Assembly: GCA_019634245.1 (NCBI GenBank) | Contig: JAHQVR010000253.1 | Span: forward strand, 1 to 7,904 | Direction of reading: 5' to 3' | Source: Gammaproteobacteria bacterium | GTDB lineage: Bacteria > Pseudomonadota > Gammaproteobacteria > Granulosicoccales > Granulosicoccaceae | Length of the DNA stretch: 7,904 bases | In this document: positions 1 through 6,750 of the stretch, in pieces | Position numbering within the stretch: position 1 is the stretch's first letter | Layout: every line of letters starts with the position of its first letter | Translations under genes and position numbers: made by a program | The notes under the pieces: generated by a model | What the model saw: the letters and a program-made list of their open reading frames with translations, nothing else | The model's database searches: none | Told to the model about the DNA's origin: nothing

Positions 1-254
1 TCAGCTGAGACATTCATACCGAAGATGGTTTGAGGGTTTTCAGCAACCCGGGAGCCAGCCAATAAAGTCGTGATTTCAAAATCACCCAACTTGGCGGTAT
101 GCACATTCGTATTGGGAGGAGCTGCAGTGGCTGCATGGCATACACCAGAGACTCCCATCAGCGCTGTGGCAGGCAGAAGAGCACCCGCTTTCAACATAAA
201 ACGCCGTTGAGAAGATTCTGGTAACTGATTAATCTGTTCCGTTCTTTTCTTCAT
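1..254 (-). CDS. Tat-exported MBL-fold metallo-hydrolase, N-terminal part (partial)
   Basis: This is the first 84 codons of a minus-strand gene that continues past the left edge. The start is the ATG at 254-252, preceded by AGGAG (264-260) five bases upstream. The protein begins with a polar n-region, then a twin-arginine motif (SQRRFMLK, residues 15-22) and a small hydrophobic stretch with Ala/Gly/Leu. A likely signal peptidase site lies after CHA (residue 41) or ATA (residue 44). Such a leader implies folded, possibly cofactor-loaded export to the periplasm by the Tat pathway. The mature start (KLGDFEITTLLAGSR, then NPQTIFGMNVS) resembles the opening beta strands of exported metallo-beta-lactamase-fold hydrolases. 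The zinc motif HxHxDH would lie beyond the window, so the enzyme class is inferred from the N-terminus alone. It is divergent from the tct operon. The Tat signal is well supported; the MBL assignment is moderate. Confidence 0.7.
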   Translation of the reverse strand, partial: MKKRTEQINQLPESSQRRFMLKAGALLPATALMGVSGVCHAATAAPPNTNVHTAKLGDFEITTLLAGSRVAENPQTIFGMNVSA

Positions 255-371
255 GGTCACTCCTAAATATCGGTGAAATTAACCCAGTGAGCTGTAGTAA
301 TTTGTACGTTTGCTATCTGTCAGTGGATTATATGACAATGGATCAATCGAAAAGTGCAAACTATGTGCATT

Positions 372-400
372 CTATTCTGCAGCCAGAGAATAGTTTTTTT
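372..400 (+). terminator. Intrinsic-terminator-like hairpin upstream of tctC
   Basis: CTATTCT (372-378) pairs perfectly with AGAATAG (387-393) around an 8-base loop, and seven T residues (394-400) follow directly. This is the layout of a rho-independent terminator reading rightwards, although the stem is short and has only two G-C pairs. No plus-strand gene lies upstream in the window. It would therefore act either on a long tctC leader (attenuation) or as an insulator against stray transcription. Confidence 0.4.
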
Positions 401-498
401 GGGCATGGAAAGCGTGGCTCAATCATACGTATTTCGCGCGTGCGAGATCTACCGGTTTCTGCTAGATTAGTTTGTCATTATTAGCCATGAGCTACTGC

Positions 499-519
499 GA
501 ATTAGCCTGATTTTAATTC
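499..519. repeat. Inverted repeat, possible operator of the tct promoter
   Basis: GAATTA (499-504) and TAATTC (514-519) form a perfect 6-bp inverted repeat separated by 9 bases. It lies where the -35 region would be for the TATAAT box at 536-541. A second, overlapping pair is CTGAT (507-511) and ATCAG (521-525). The position suits a dimeric regulator, but arms this short and AT-rich could arise by chance. Confidence 0.25.
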
Positions 520-541
520 CATCAGCTCGTAAAGATATAAT
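513..541 (+). promoter_or_regulatory. Candidate sigma70 promoter of tctCBA
   Basis: A perfect -10 hexamer TATAAT lies at 536-541, about 35 bases before the tctC start. The -35 at 17-base spacing is poor (TTAATT, 513-518), which would fit an activator-dependent promoter. Transcription would start near 548 and leave a leader of about 30 bases that carries the tctC ribosome binding site. Confidence 0.35.
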
Positions 542-576
542 AACTTGATGAATACCCAACTAAGAGGAATGGTTTT

Positions 577-1581
577 ATGAGACTGACGTTAACTCGAATT
601 GCAATTATTCTGGTCGCACTCACTTCAGCAAGTGGAGTCGCCCAGGCAGACTTCCCTGAACGAGAAGTATTAGGTGTTGTTATGTGGGGTGCTGGCGGCG
701 CTACAGATACTGTTGCCCGTGCGATTAACCCGGCAGCCGAAGAAGCCCTCGGCAAGCCTATTGTTGTGCTTAATAAATCTGGTGGTGCTGGGGCAATTTC
801 GACCGCCTATGTCAACGCTGCCCCAGCTGATGGCTATACCTTTCTATACGGAGCAGAGAATCCACAGTTGCATTCGGTTATGGGCGTCTCAGATCTCGAC
901 TACGGCAGTTTCTATCCGGTGAATATCCTGGGGCGTGGTATTGGCGTGATCGCGGTAAAAGCGGATTCCAAATACCAGACCATGGAAGAACTCATGGCAG
1001 ATATAAAAGCCAATCCCGGAAAAGTGCTGATGGGTTCTACGGGCCCCGGTGGATTACCAAGCACCATAGGGGCGATTATTTCCAACTCAGCAGATTTTAA
1101 TGTAACAGCCATACCCTTCGACGGAGAGGGGCCAGGTCTGACCGCTATGTTGGGTAATGAAGTTGATTTTATGCCAGCAGGAATTTCTGCTGCTGCAGAG
1201 CAAATAAAGGCGGGTAAAATGCGTGCACTTGCCGTAGTTAATACAGAATCAGTCGATACTCTGCCCGGTGTGCCGCCGATTACTGATGCGATTCCCGACA
1301 TGGCCAAGTTCCTGCCCTGGGGGCCATTCTATGGTGTTTTCGTTAAACAGGATGTACCCAATGATGTAAAAGCCACACTGGTAGCTGCATTTTCAACAGC
1401 CGCCAAGAGCGAAACCTTTCAAACGCTAATGGCGAACAAAGGTAACATCATCATGGATATTTCCGGTGATGAAGCATCAGCGTTTGTTAAGAAGTGGCAG
1501 CAAGTTACTGCTTGGGTATTGCAAGATACGGGCGCTGCAAAAGTAAACCCGGAAACGCTTGGAATTATGCGCCCAGAATAA
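577..1581 (+). CDS. tctC: Tripartite tricarboxylate transporter substrate-binding protein (TctC/Bug family)
   Basis: This 334-residue periplasmic solute receptor should capture an organic anion (citrate, other carboxylates or related compounds) and pass it to the TctA/TctB membrane complex. The start ATG follows AGAGGA (563-568) with an 8-base spacer. A typical Sec signal peptide occupies residues 1-24: MRLTLTR, a hydrophobic core, then AQA before the mature DFPEREV. The mature protein shows the Bug-family opening with WGAGGATDTVAR in place of the common PGG-x-D signature, then NKSGGAGAISTAYVNAAPADGYT and the late segment GVPPITDAIPD. Total length matches the family. It is the first gene of the operon, 33 bases before tctB. 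That order is common for the system and fits higher expression of the receptor. The substrate cannot be read from sequence; Bug proteins bind very diverse ligands. Confidence 0.93.
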   Translation: MRLTLTRIAIILVALTSASGVAQADFPEREVLGVVMWGAGGATDTVARAINPAAEEALGKPIVVLNKSGGAGAISTAYVNAAPADGYTFLYGAENPQLHSVMGVSDLDYGSFYPVNILGRGIGVIAVKADSKYQTMEELMADIKANPGKVLMGSTGPGGLPSTIGAIISNSADFNVTAIPFDGEGPGLTAMLGNEVDFMPAGISAAAEQIKAGKMRALAVVNTESVDTLPGVPPITDAIPDMAKFLPWGPFYGVFVKQDVPNDVKATLVAAFSTAAKSETFQTLMANKGNIIMDISGDEASAFVKKWQQVTAWVLQDTGAAKVNPETLGIMRPE

Positions 1582-1593
1582 CTGGGACGATAA

Positions 1594-1617
1594 CATCGAG
1601 TAGCCACAGACTCGATG
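1594..1617 (+). promoter_or_regulatory. Hairpin enclosing the tctB start codon
   Basis: CATCGAGT (1594-1601) and ACTCGATG (1610-1617) are perfect 8-bp complementary arms around the 8-base loop AGCCACAG. The last three bases of the right arm are the tctB ATG. No T-tract follows, so it is not an intrinsic terminator. In mRNA it could block tctB initiation until opened, or protect the 3' end of the tctC message. The tctB start lacks a recognisable Shine-Dalgarno, which adds weight to the structure. Confidence 0.5.
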
Positions 1618-2109
1618 CCTAAGCCATCACCAAAACGACAGGGAGAATTTGGATTCTCCCTGCTGCTCATAGTATTTAGTGTATCTGCCTTCTGGCAGTC
1701 TTACGCTATTTCCGGGTTTACTGGTTTGACCACCGCAGGTGTATTTCCGATGTTGGCATCGGCAACCATGGTGGTCGCCGCAGTTTGTATTCTTGTGCAG
1801 AATTTAAGTCATCCAAGTGAGAGGCACTCTGATCCCACCCACACCACGGGTTTTTTTCAGGCGATCTTACCCTTACGAATTGTCACTGTTGTAGCACTGA
1901 TCACAGCTTATGTAATCGCTATGCCACAGCTTGGCTTTCTATTGTCGTCGGCTGTGTTTCTGTTTTTAGCTTTTAGTTATCTTTGGCGTAAATCCTTTGT
2001 AGCGTCACTACTGATCACAGTGATTTCGGTGATCTGTGTATATCTGGTTTTCCGCAAACTGTTTCAGGTTGTACTACCAGAAGGCACACTTTTTCGAGGA
2101 TGGTTTTAG
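1615..2109 (+). CDS. tctB: Tripartite tricarboxylate transporter small membrane subunit TctB
   Basis: This 164-residue inner-membrane protein is the small, poorly conserved partner of TctA in TTT uptake systems. Four hydrophobic segments are visible at about residues 14-32, 41-61, 86-104 and 107-123 (the last two close together), with a further strong one at 128-146. The family-typical TAGVFP turn lies at 40-45, and a C-terminal FxxLFxVxLPxG-like segment (residues 146-157) closes the protein. The length is normal for TctB. The ATG at 1615 is the only usable start: the upstream in-frame region reaches a stop at 1591 and no alternative initiator lies close downstream. It has no clear ribosome binding site and its start codon lies in a hairpin, so initiation may be weak or regulated. 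It ends one base before tctA, which points to translational coupling. Confidence 0.88.
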   Translation: MPKPSPKRQGEFGFSLLLIVFSVSAFWQSYAISGFTGLTTAGVFPMLASATMVVAAVCILVQNLSHPSERHSDPTHTTGFFQAILPLRIVTVVALITAYVIAMPQLGFLLSSAVFLFLAFSYLWRKSFVASLLITVISVICVYLVFRKLFQVVLPEGTLFRGWF

Positions 2110-2110
2110 A

Positions 2111-3625
2111 GTGACCGAGATTCTCTCTAACCTCTTTACCGTATGGACTGATCCCTGGCTGTTGTTTCTGACAGCAATTGGCACGCTTGCGGGCATCTAC
2201 GTGGGCGCTATCCCTGGATTATCCGTAACGATGGCCACATCCATACTCATCTCCTTCACGTTCAAGTGGCCGGTTAACGATGCACTGGCGTTGATCACGG
2301 GCGTTTTTATGGGCGGCGTCTATGGTGGTTCCCGTACCGCTATTTTACTAAACATACCGGGAGCACCTAGTGCCGTAGCTACTGCTATTGAGGGGTACCC
2401 CATGGCAAAGCGAGGGGAAGCAGGAGACGCGATAGCACTAACGACAGTAATGTCTGTGATTGGGGGCTTTGTCGGCATCGTGGCATTGGCGATGTTCGCA
2501 CCGATCATCTCGTCCTTTGCCTTGATGTTTAACTCCCGAGACTATCTCCTGCTTGGGCTGATCGGTATTTTATTGGTAGGCACACTATCAGGCGAAAGTT
2601 TTGCCAAAGGAGCCTTTGCAGGTGCGCTGGGTGTACTTATCGGTATGGTTGGACTTGATCCAATGACTGCCGAAGGTCGCTTCACTTTTGGAAATGTGTC
2701 GATGATGGGTGGTATACCTTATATCGCTGCGATGATTGGCTTTTTCGGTGTAGCAGAAGCTCTGGTGCAACTGCATCAGTTAGACGTTGCCGCTATAAAA
2801 CAAAAAGTCGATCGCATCGTTCCAAAATTACGCGATGTTAAACGCCACATGGGGCTCGCATTACGCTCATCAAGTATAGGCACGATTATCGGCGCACTAC
2901 CGGGAACCGGTGGCGATATAGCAGCGTTGCTGGCTTACGATCAAGCGAAGCGCACAACAAAAGATCCCGAAGTACCTTTCGGTGAAGGCTGCAAGGAAGG
3001 GCTGGTAGCACCGGAAGCTGCCAACAATGCTGCGGTTGGTGGCGCATATATTCCGATGCTGACACTTGGCATCCCAGGCGATGCAGTTACTGCCGTTATC
3101 ATTGGCGCACTCTTTATTCATGGCCTTAAACCAGGGCCGCTGCTGCTGGTAGATACACCACATCTTTTCTGGTTCATTGTTGGTGCTTTGAGTCTTGCAA
3201 ATATTTGTTTGCTGATCTTCGGTTTAACGGGCATTCGTATCTTTACAAAAATTGTGGAGTGTCCACGAGGTGTTTTGATACCACTCATTATTGTGCTCTC
3301 AGCCGTTGGAACGTACGCTATTCAAAACAATCCAGTACACGTTTACTGGATGCTGCTGTTCGGCATTATCGGGTACTTCTTGAAGATGTATGGATTTCAG
3401 GTTGGCCCCGTTATTCTAGGGGTAATCCTTGGGCCTATGATGGATTCGAACTACCGACGAGCCATGCTGGGTGCTCGTGGTGACGTGGGTACATTTTTCT
3501 GGAACTTCGTGTCACATCCGATTACGCTGGTATTAACAATAGCATTGCTCGCAATGTTGTTATCACAAACCCCGCTGATGCGCTGGTTTAGGCAATGGAG
3601 AATTGCACGGCGAAGCGAGACTTAA
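2111..3625 (+). CDS. tctA: Tripartite tricarboxylate transporter large permease subunit TctA
   Basis: This 504-residue inner-membrane permease forms the transport path for the solute delivered by TctC, normally driven by an ion gradient. I chose the GTG at 2111. It lies one base after the tctB stop, has GAGGA at 2096-2100, and yields a protein of normal TctA length starting VTEILSNLF. A longer frame back to 2036 only reads tctB sequence in another frame. Both TctA signature blocks are present. The N-terminal block is GAIPGL (32-37) and GGVYGGSRTAILLNIPG (68-84), followed by EGYPMAKRGEAG. The second-half block is GALPGTGGDIAALLAYDQAK (from about 261), then APEAANNAAVGGAYIPMLTL and GIPG (about 300-323). 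About ten to twelve hydrophobic segments span the rest. It is the last gene of the operon. No two-component tctDE pair is adjacent on the right. Confidence 0.95.
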   Translation: MTEILSNLFTVWTDPWLLFLTAIGTLAGIYVGAIPGLSVTMATSILISFTFKWPVNDALALITGVFMGGVYGGSRTAILLNIPGAPSAVATAIEGYPMAKRGEAGDAIALTTVMSVIGGFVGIVALAMFAPIISSFALMFNSRDYLLLGLIGILLVGTLSGESFAKGAFAGALGVLIGMVGLDPMTAEGRFTFGNVSMMGGIPYIAAMIGFFGVAEALVQLHQLDVAAIKQKVDRIVPKLRDVKRHMGLALRSSSIGTIIGALPGTGGDIAALLAYDQAKRTTKDPEVPFGEGCKEGLVAPEAANNAAVGGAYIPMLTLGIPGDAVTAVIIGALFIHGLKPGPLLLVDTPHLFWFIVGALSLANICLLIFGLTGIRIFTKIVECPRGVLIPLIIVLSAVGTYAIQNNPVHVYWMLLFGIIGYFLKMYGFQVGPVILGVILGPMMDSNYRRAMLGARGDVGTFFWNFVSHPITLVLTIALLAMLLSQTPLMRWFRQWRIARRSET

Positions 3626-3873
3626 CCGAATTCAATACAGAGCGTCTATCGGCTGCTCTAAACAGGTTGACGCAGAGATAGGCGGCATGCTTTACAAATT
3701 CTAAAGAATATTGACTCGAATCATCCGATACGCTCTGCATAACAAATGGTGAATCGGCTCGCTGTCTCACCGGTTTGGAGCCATATTTAAATTTAACTTT
3801 GTCGTCTGGTGAACAGCCGCTTTCTCCGGCAATGCAGACCGATCTGGGATGGTGCCGCTAAGTAGCTTCACCA
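3626..3873. other. Convergent intergenic gap, no clear terminator
   Basis: These 248 bases separate the ends of tctA and the minus-strand cyclase gene. Both messages must end here, but no GC-rich stem with a T-tract was found. Weak stems include GGCTC/GAGCC (3756-3760 and 3778-3782), and GTAGCTT/AAGCTAC (3862-3868 and 3881-3887), which straddles the cyclase stop codon. A short frame antisense to the end of tctA (3588-3770) has no support. Termination may be Rho-dependent. Confidence 0.5.
3638..3737. repeat. Long-range imperfect inverted repeat downstream of tctA
   Basis: CAGAGCG-TC-TATCGG (3638-3652) is complementary over 13 bases to CCGATACGCTCTG (3725-3737), with only a 2-base bulge (3645-3646). 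The arms are 72 bases apart and begin 13 bases after the tctA stop. It could fold the tctA 3' untranslated region into a long-stemmed structure. The function is unknown. Confidence 0.4.
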
Positions 3874-6639
3874 TTAACTAAAGCTACGCATCAATACGGC
3901 GTCATGACTTTCAAGGCCAATGTTCACCTGGGCCACAGCATAGTTGGTTGCCTCGCGGAGCGACATTTCTGAACCACTCACCGTAGCCGCTGTATAGGCC
4001 TTCATACCAAGTGCTTTGTGCGCCTGAGCGATAGCCTCCGAATGCTCCGGTGCAAGGCTGTCCTGATCAATTTGTTTTATCAGTGTACCTTGAAGAGTCG
4101 CGACAGCATGAAACTGCTCTGTTTTAGCCAATAGAATGACGAGCGCTGTGCGCCATGCAACCACTGACGCCATGTCAGTGGTATCGCCGTAGGCGGTAAG
4201 CATACGTTCAAAACCTTCAAGCGCCAACTTTGCATCACCCCCTTTCGCGTGCAGCGCCGCTAATTTAGGAGCAATCAATGTTTCCATAAAGGTTGCTCCA
4301 GCCTGGCTGGCAACCTCAATACCAAATTCATATTCGCGAAGCGCTGTTTCCGGGTCGTTCTCCTCTATAGCAGCACCTCGGGCAGCATGTGCGACAGCGA
4401 TAGACATTGGAACGCCTGCGTCATCAACTTTTTTCACCACATCATCTGCGATAAGCGCTGCCTTTTCCGCATGACCAGCGGTGGCCAAAATATACAGATG
4501 GAAAACCATCATCATCCGGTCGACCTCATCGGCAGGATGCTCCGCACCGACACTCAATAGTTCAATCGCTTTGTCGATATCTCCCGCCGAATATATCGCG
4601 ACGAATGCCAGATCACCGTAGGCCCAGACAAAGGGTTCAAAAGTGTCGTCGTCGAGCAACGATAAGGCTTCTTCGCCGAATCGTTGTGCGTCTTCGAAAC
4701 GCCCCATGGCCCAGGCAGTACTTGCACACCAGGTCAACAATATGATCAGACGCGGATGCCGAGCAGTACGCGCGCTCTCAACAACCTCTTCAGCCCAGTT
4801 AGCAGCTTCGTCGCGCAGCCTGAAACGGGCCAGATCACCTACACTTGACGCAATTCTTGCGGCCGGATCAACCTCGCCGTTTGCGTTCGCCCAATGAAAA
4901 GCATCCCGCAGATTGTTTATTTCAAGATCAAGCCAGTTGTGCGCCTGCATCTGCTCAGGACTACGCCACAGTTTAAAATTTTCATCGGATTGATCAGCGT
5001 AGAGATTGGCATGTGCGAGTCGCACAGTCTTATCTTCTTCGCCGGCAGCCAGACGTTCAGCACTGAATGCACGAATAGTTTCCAGAAAACCATATCGAAC
5101 ACTTTCACCGACTCGCGTTACAGTCAACAGTGACTTGGACACCAGCGAATCGATCAGATCGAATACATCAAAAGAATCAACCTCGCCGCCTGCGCAAACT
5201 TGTTCGGCAGCCTCCAATGTAAACCCGCCAGCAAATACCGAGGCACGGTCGAGCACGGTAGATTCATTGTCAGTCAAATGGTCATAGGACCACTGTACAG
5301 CGTTTCGCAGAGTTTGATGTCTTTCCCTGACAGCACGAGAGCCACCTGTCAGTAACCTGAATCGTTGATCGAGGCGATCCCGAATTTGCACAGGTGTCAT
5401 TGATCTAACTCTGGCAGCAGCCAATTCAATCGCGAGTGGTATGCCGTCAAGCGACGTACAGATTTCCTGCACGACCGCAGGATATTCCTGAATATCAAAT
5501 TCTGGTGAAACCGCCAGTGCACGTTCCGTAAACAACTCTACCGCCGGAGCTGATTCTCCTGATACATCTAGCGGTAAAATACGCATAACCGCTTCGCCGC
5601 TGATAGATAACAATTCGCGGCTGGTCGCAATGATGGAAATTTTGGGGCAATTGGTGAGAAGAGCATCGGCTAATCTGGCAGCAACCTCGGTCACGTGTTC
5701 GCAATTATCAAAAATCAATAGCATCTGGCGAACCCGCAAAGCGTCTATCAAAGACTCTTCCATGGATTTTCCGCCTTGCTGGGTAACCCCAAATAATCCG
5801 GAAATCGCAAGCGTAAGCGTGTCTGCATCAGAGATGGCTGCCAGATCGACAAACCAGGCACCATCAGGATAATCCGTGCCCATTACGGTATGAGCGGCAG
5901 CGATCGAAAGGCTGGTTTTTCCCAACCCTCCCATGCCAAATAGCGTCACCAGTCGCGATGACTGCATATGACTTTTCAGCTCATCAAGCGCATTTTCGCG
6001 CCCAATGAGTTTGGTCGCCCGAACCGGAAGGTTTCCCTTGGCAGCGATGCGGGACATTTTGGCGGCCGTTCCAAGGGTAGCCGTATCACCTTCTGGAGAA
6101 TAAACATGCACCCGGACGGGCTGCTCCACATTCTTCGCATTATATTCGCCCTGATCGATAAAGCTTTTTTCGTGGCTCGGACCACATGCGGTTTTGACTT
6201 GATCAGAAACGGCGATACCACCTTCTGGTGCAAGGCCCTCAATACGAGCAGCAACATTCACACAGTTGCCGTAAATCATACCGTCTGATTTTTCGAATAG
6301 CTCATCGATATGCAAGCCCATACGAAGTAACATCTTGCGATTATCGGGAGAGTTCTCGGCGCGAAGCCTGATCTCACGTTGCGCACCACCTGCCGCATAC
6401 AGCGCACCGATCGCGGTATCAAACACACATATAATTGCGTCACCAACTTCTGCGGCAACATAACCGCCATTGCTTTCAGTGTGTGATTTGACTATTCCTT
6501 GAACTATTTCCAGATCAACAACAGTCGCTTGGGCGTCGTCACTTATGAGACGCGTATATCCAACCACATCGGCTGCAATTACCGTTGCCCATTTGCGGGC
6601 AAGACTCTGCCCACCCACCTGCCCTTCTTTATCAGTCAT
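3874..6639 (-). CDS. Class III adenylate/guanylate cyclase-STAND ATPase-TPR fusion protein
   Basis: A 921-residue cytoplasmic signalling protein. The ATG at 6639 is preferred because AGGTG/GAGG (6654-6649) lies 9-11 bases upstream; a GTG four codons earlier overlaps that site. Residues 15-180 form a class III cyclase domain with both metal-binding aspartates (D24 in ADVVGYT, D67 in VGDAI) and the transition-state pair N128 and R132 (VNVAAR). The positions that normally select the purine read Ala63 (usually Lys) and Met121 (usually Asp), so ATP cyclisation is not assured. Residues 203-460 form a COG3903-type STAND/NB-ARC-like ATPase: NLPV then LIGRE, Walker A GMGGLGKT (235-242), Walker B LLIFDNCEHV (307-316), ATSRE (338-342), GLPL-like LDGIPLAIELAAAR (397-410) and the winged-helix RHQTLRNAVQWSYDHL (440-455). 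The remaining residues are helical and TPR-like. The gene stands alone, convergent with tctA and divergent from the PSD-like gene. Input signal and output are unknown. Confidence 0.88.
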   Translation of the reverse strand: MTDKEGQVGGQSLARKWATVIAADVVGYTRLISDDAQATVVDLEIVQGIVKSHTESNGGYVAAEVGDAIICVFDTAIGALYAAGGAQREIRLRAENSPDNRKMLLRMGLHIDELFEKSDGMIYGNCVNVAARIEGLAPEGGIAVSDQVKTACGPSHEKSFIDQGEYNAKNVEQPVRVHVYSPEGDTATLGTAAKMSRIAAKGNLPVRATKLIGRENALDELKSHMQSSRLVTLFGMGGLGKTSLSIAAAHTVMGTDYPDGAWFVDLAAISDADTLTLAISGLFGVTQQGGKSMEESLIDALRVRQMLLIFDNCEHVTEVAARLADALLTNCPKISIIATSRELLSISGEAVMRILPLDVSGESAPAVELFTERALAVSPEFDIQEYPAVVQEICTSLDGIPLAIELAAARVRSMTPVQIRDRLDQRFRLLTGGSRAVRERHQTLRNAVQWSYDHLTDNESTVLDRASVFAGGFTLEAAEQVCAGGEVDSFDVFDLIDSLVSKSLLTVTRVGESVRYGFLETIRAFSAERLAAGEEDKTVRLAHANLYADQSDENFKLWRSPEQMQAHNWLDLEINNLRDAFHWANANGEVDPAARIASSVGDLARFRLRDEAANWAEEVVESARTARHPRLIILLTWCASTAWAMGRFEDAQRFGEEALSLLDDDTFEPFVWAYGDLAFVAIYSAGDIDKAIELLSVGAEHPADEVDRMMMVFHLYILATAGHAEKAALIADDVVKKVDDAGVPMSIAVAHAARGAAIEENDPETALREYEFGIEVASQAGATFMETLIAPKLAALHAKGGDAKLALEGFERMLTAYGDTTDMASVVAWRTALVILLAKTEQFHAVATLQGTLIKQIDQDSLAPEHSEAIAQAHKALGMKAYTAATVSGSEMSLREATNYAVAQVNIGLESHDAVLMRSFS

Positions 6640-6679
6640 TGAATGGCACACCTCGTATTAATCCAACCCGAACGGTCAC

Positions 6680-6715
6680 TGCCCTTCATCCCGGGCACGC
6701 ACGCCTGTCGGCGTG
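6680..6715 (-). promoter_or_regulatory. Two tandem hairpins in the presumed cyclase-ATPase leader
   Basis: CACGCC (6700-6705) and GGCGTG (6710-6715) form a perfect 6-bp GC-rich stem with a 4-base loop. Two bases away, TGCCC (6680-6684) and GGGCA (6693-6697) form a second 5-bp stem. If the cyclase transcript starts near the palindrome, both fold in its 5' untranslated region, about 40-75 bases before the ATG. Read rightwards the first stem is followed by TTCTCTTT, so a weak plus-strand terminator is an alternative. Confidence 0.4.
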
Positions 6716-6731
6716 TTCTCTTTATGATCGA

Positions 6732-6750
6732 TATTTGCAAAGTGCAAATA
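6732..6750. repeat. Perfect 19-bp palindrome, candidate operator
   Basis: TATTTGCA (6732-6739) and TGCAAATA (6743-6750) are exact reverse complements around the 3-base centre AAG. The site lies about 93 bases upstream of the cyclase ATG and in DNA shared with the divergent PSD-like gene. Its size and symmetry fit a helix-turn-helix dimer site. No regulator gene lies in the window to pair with it. Confidence 0.5.

Larger units (their letters stand above)
255..576. other. Divergent intergenic region between exported hydrolase and tctC
   Basis: These 322 bases hold no credible gene. A 65-codon GTG-started frame at 287-484 lacks a ribosome binding site, and a terminator-like hairpin lies inside it. 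Visible elements are that hairpin with a T-tract (372-400), an inverted repeat (499-519), a TATAAT box near tctC (536-541), and on the minus strand another TATAAT (332-327) that could serve the hydrolase gene. The minus-strand box has no good -35 hexamer at the usual spacing. The region should carry the promoters of both flanking genes. Confidence 0.6.

Noticed and set aside
287..484. 65-codon plus-strand open frame upstream of tctC
   Set aside because: It starts with GTG, has no ribosome binding site, shows no recognisable protein features, and a terminator-like hairpin with a T-tract lies inside it.
2036..2110. Upstream extension of tctA to an ATG at 2036
   Set aside because: The extra 25 codons overlap the conserved C-terminus of tctB in another frame and do not resemble a TctA N-terminus; the GTG at 2111 gives the normal length.
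3588..3770. 60-codon minus-strand frame at the end of tctA
   Set aside because: It overlaps the tctA 3' end, has no family resemblance and no clear ribosome binding site.
3787..3796. TTAAATTTAA palindrome
   Set aside because: It is low-complexity AT sequence in a gap, with no associated promoter or neighbour that would need it.
3816..3830. GCCG/CGGC stem as a terminator for the convergent genes
   Set aside because: The stem has only four pairs and no T-tract follows on either strand.
3874..6639. Cyclase-STAND protein as an anti-phage (Avs-like) defence gene
   Set aside because: No nuclease or other effector domain is present and no defence genes are nearby; the architecture matches the common cyclase plus COG3903 ATPase signalling proteins.
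6640..6651. GTG start at 6651 for the cyclase-ATPase
   Set aside because: The GAGGTG ribosome binding site overlaps this GTG, whereas it is well spaced for the ATG at 6639.
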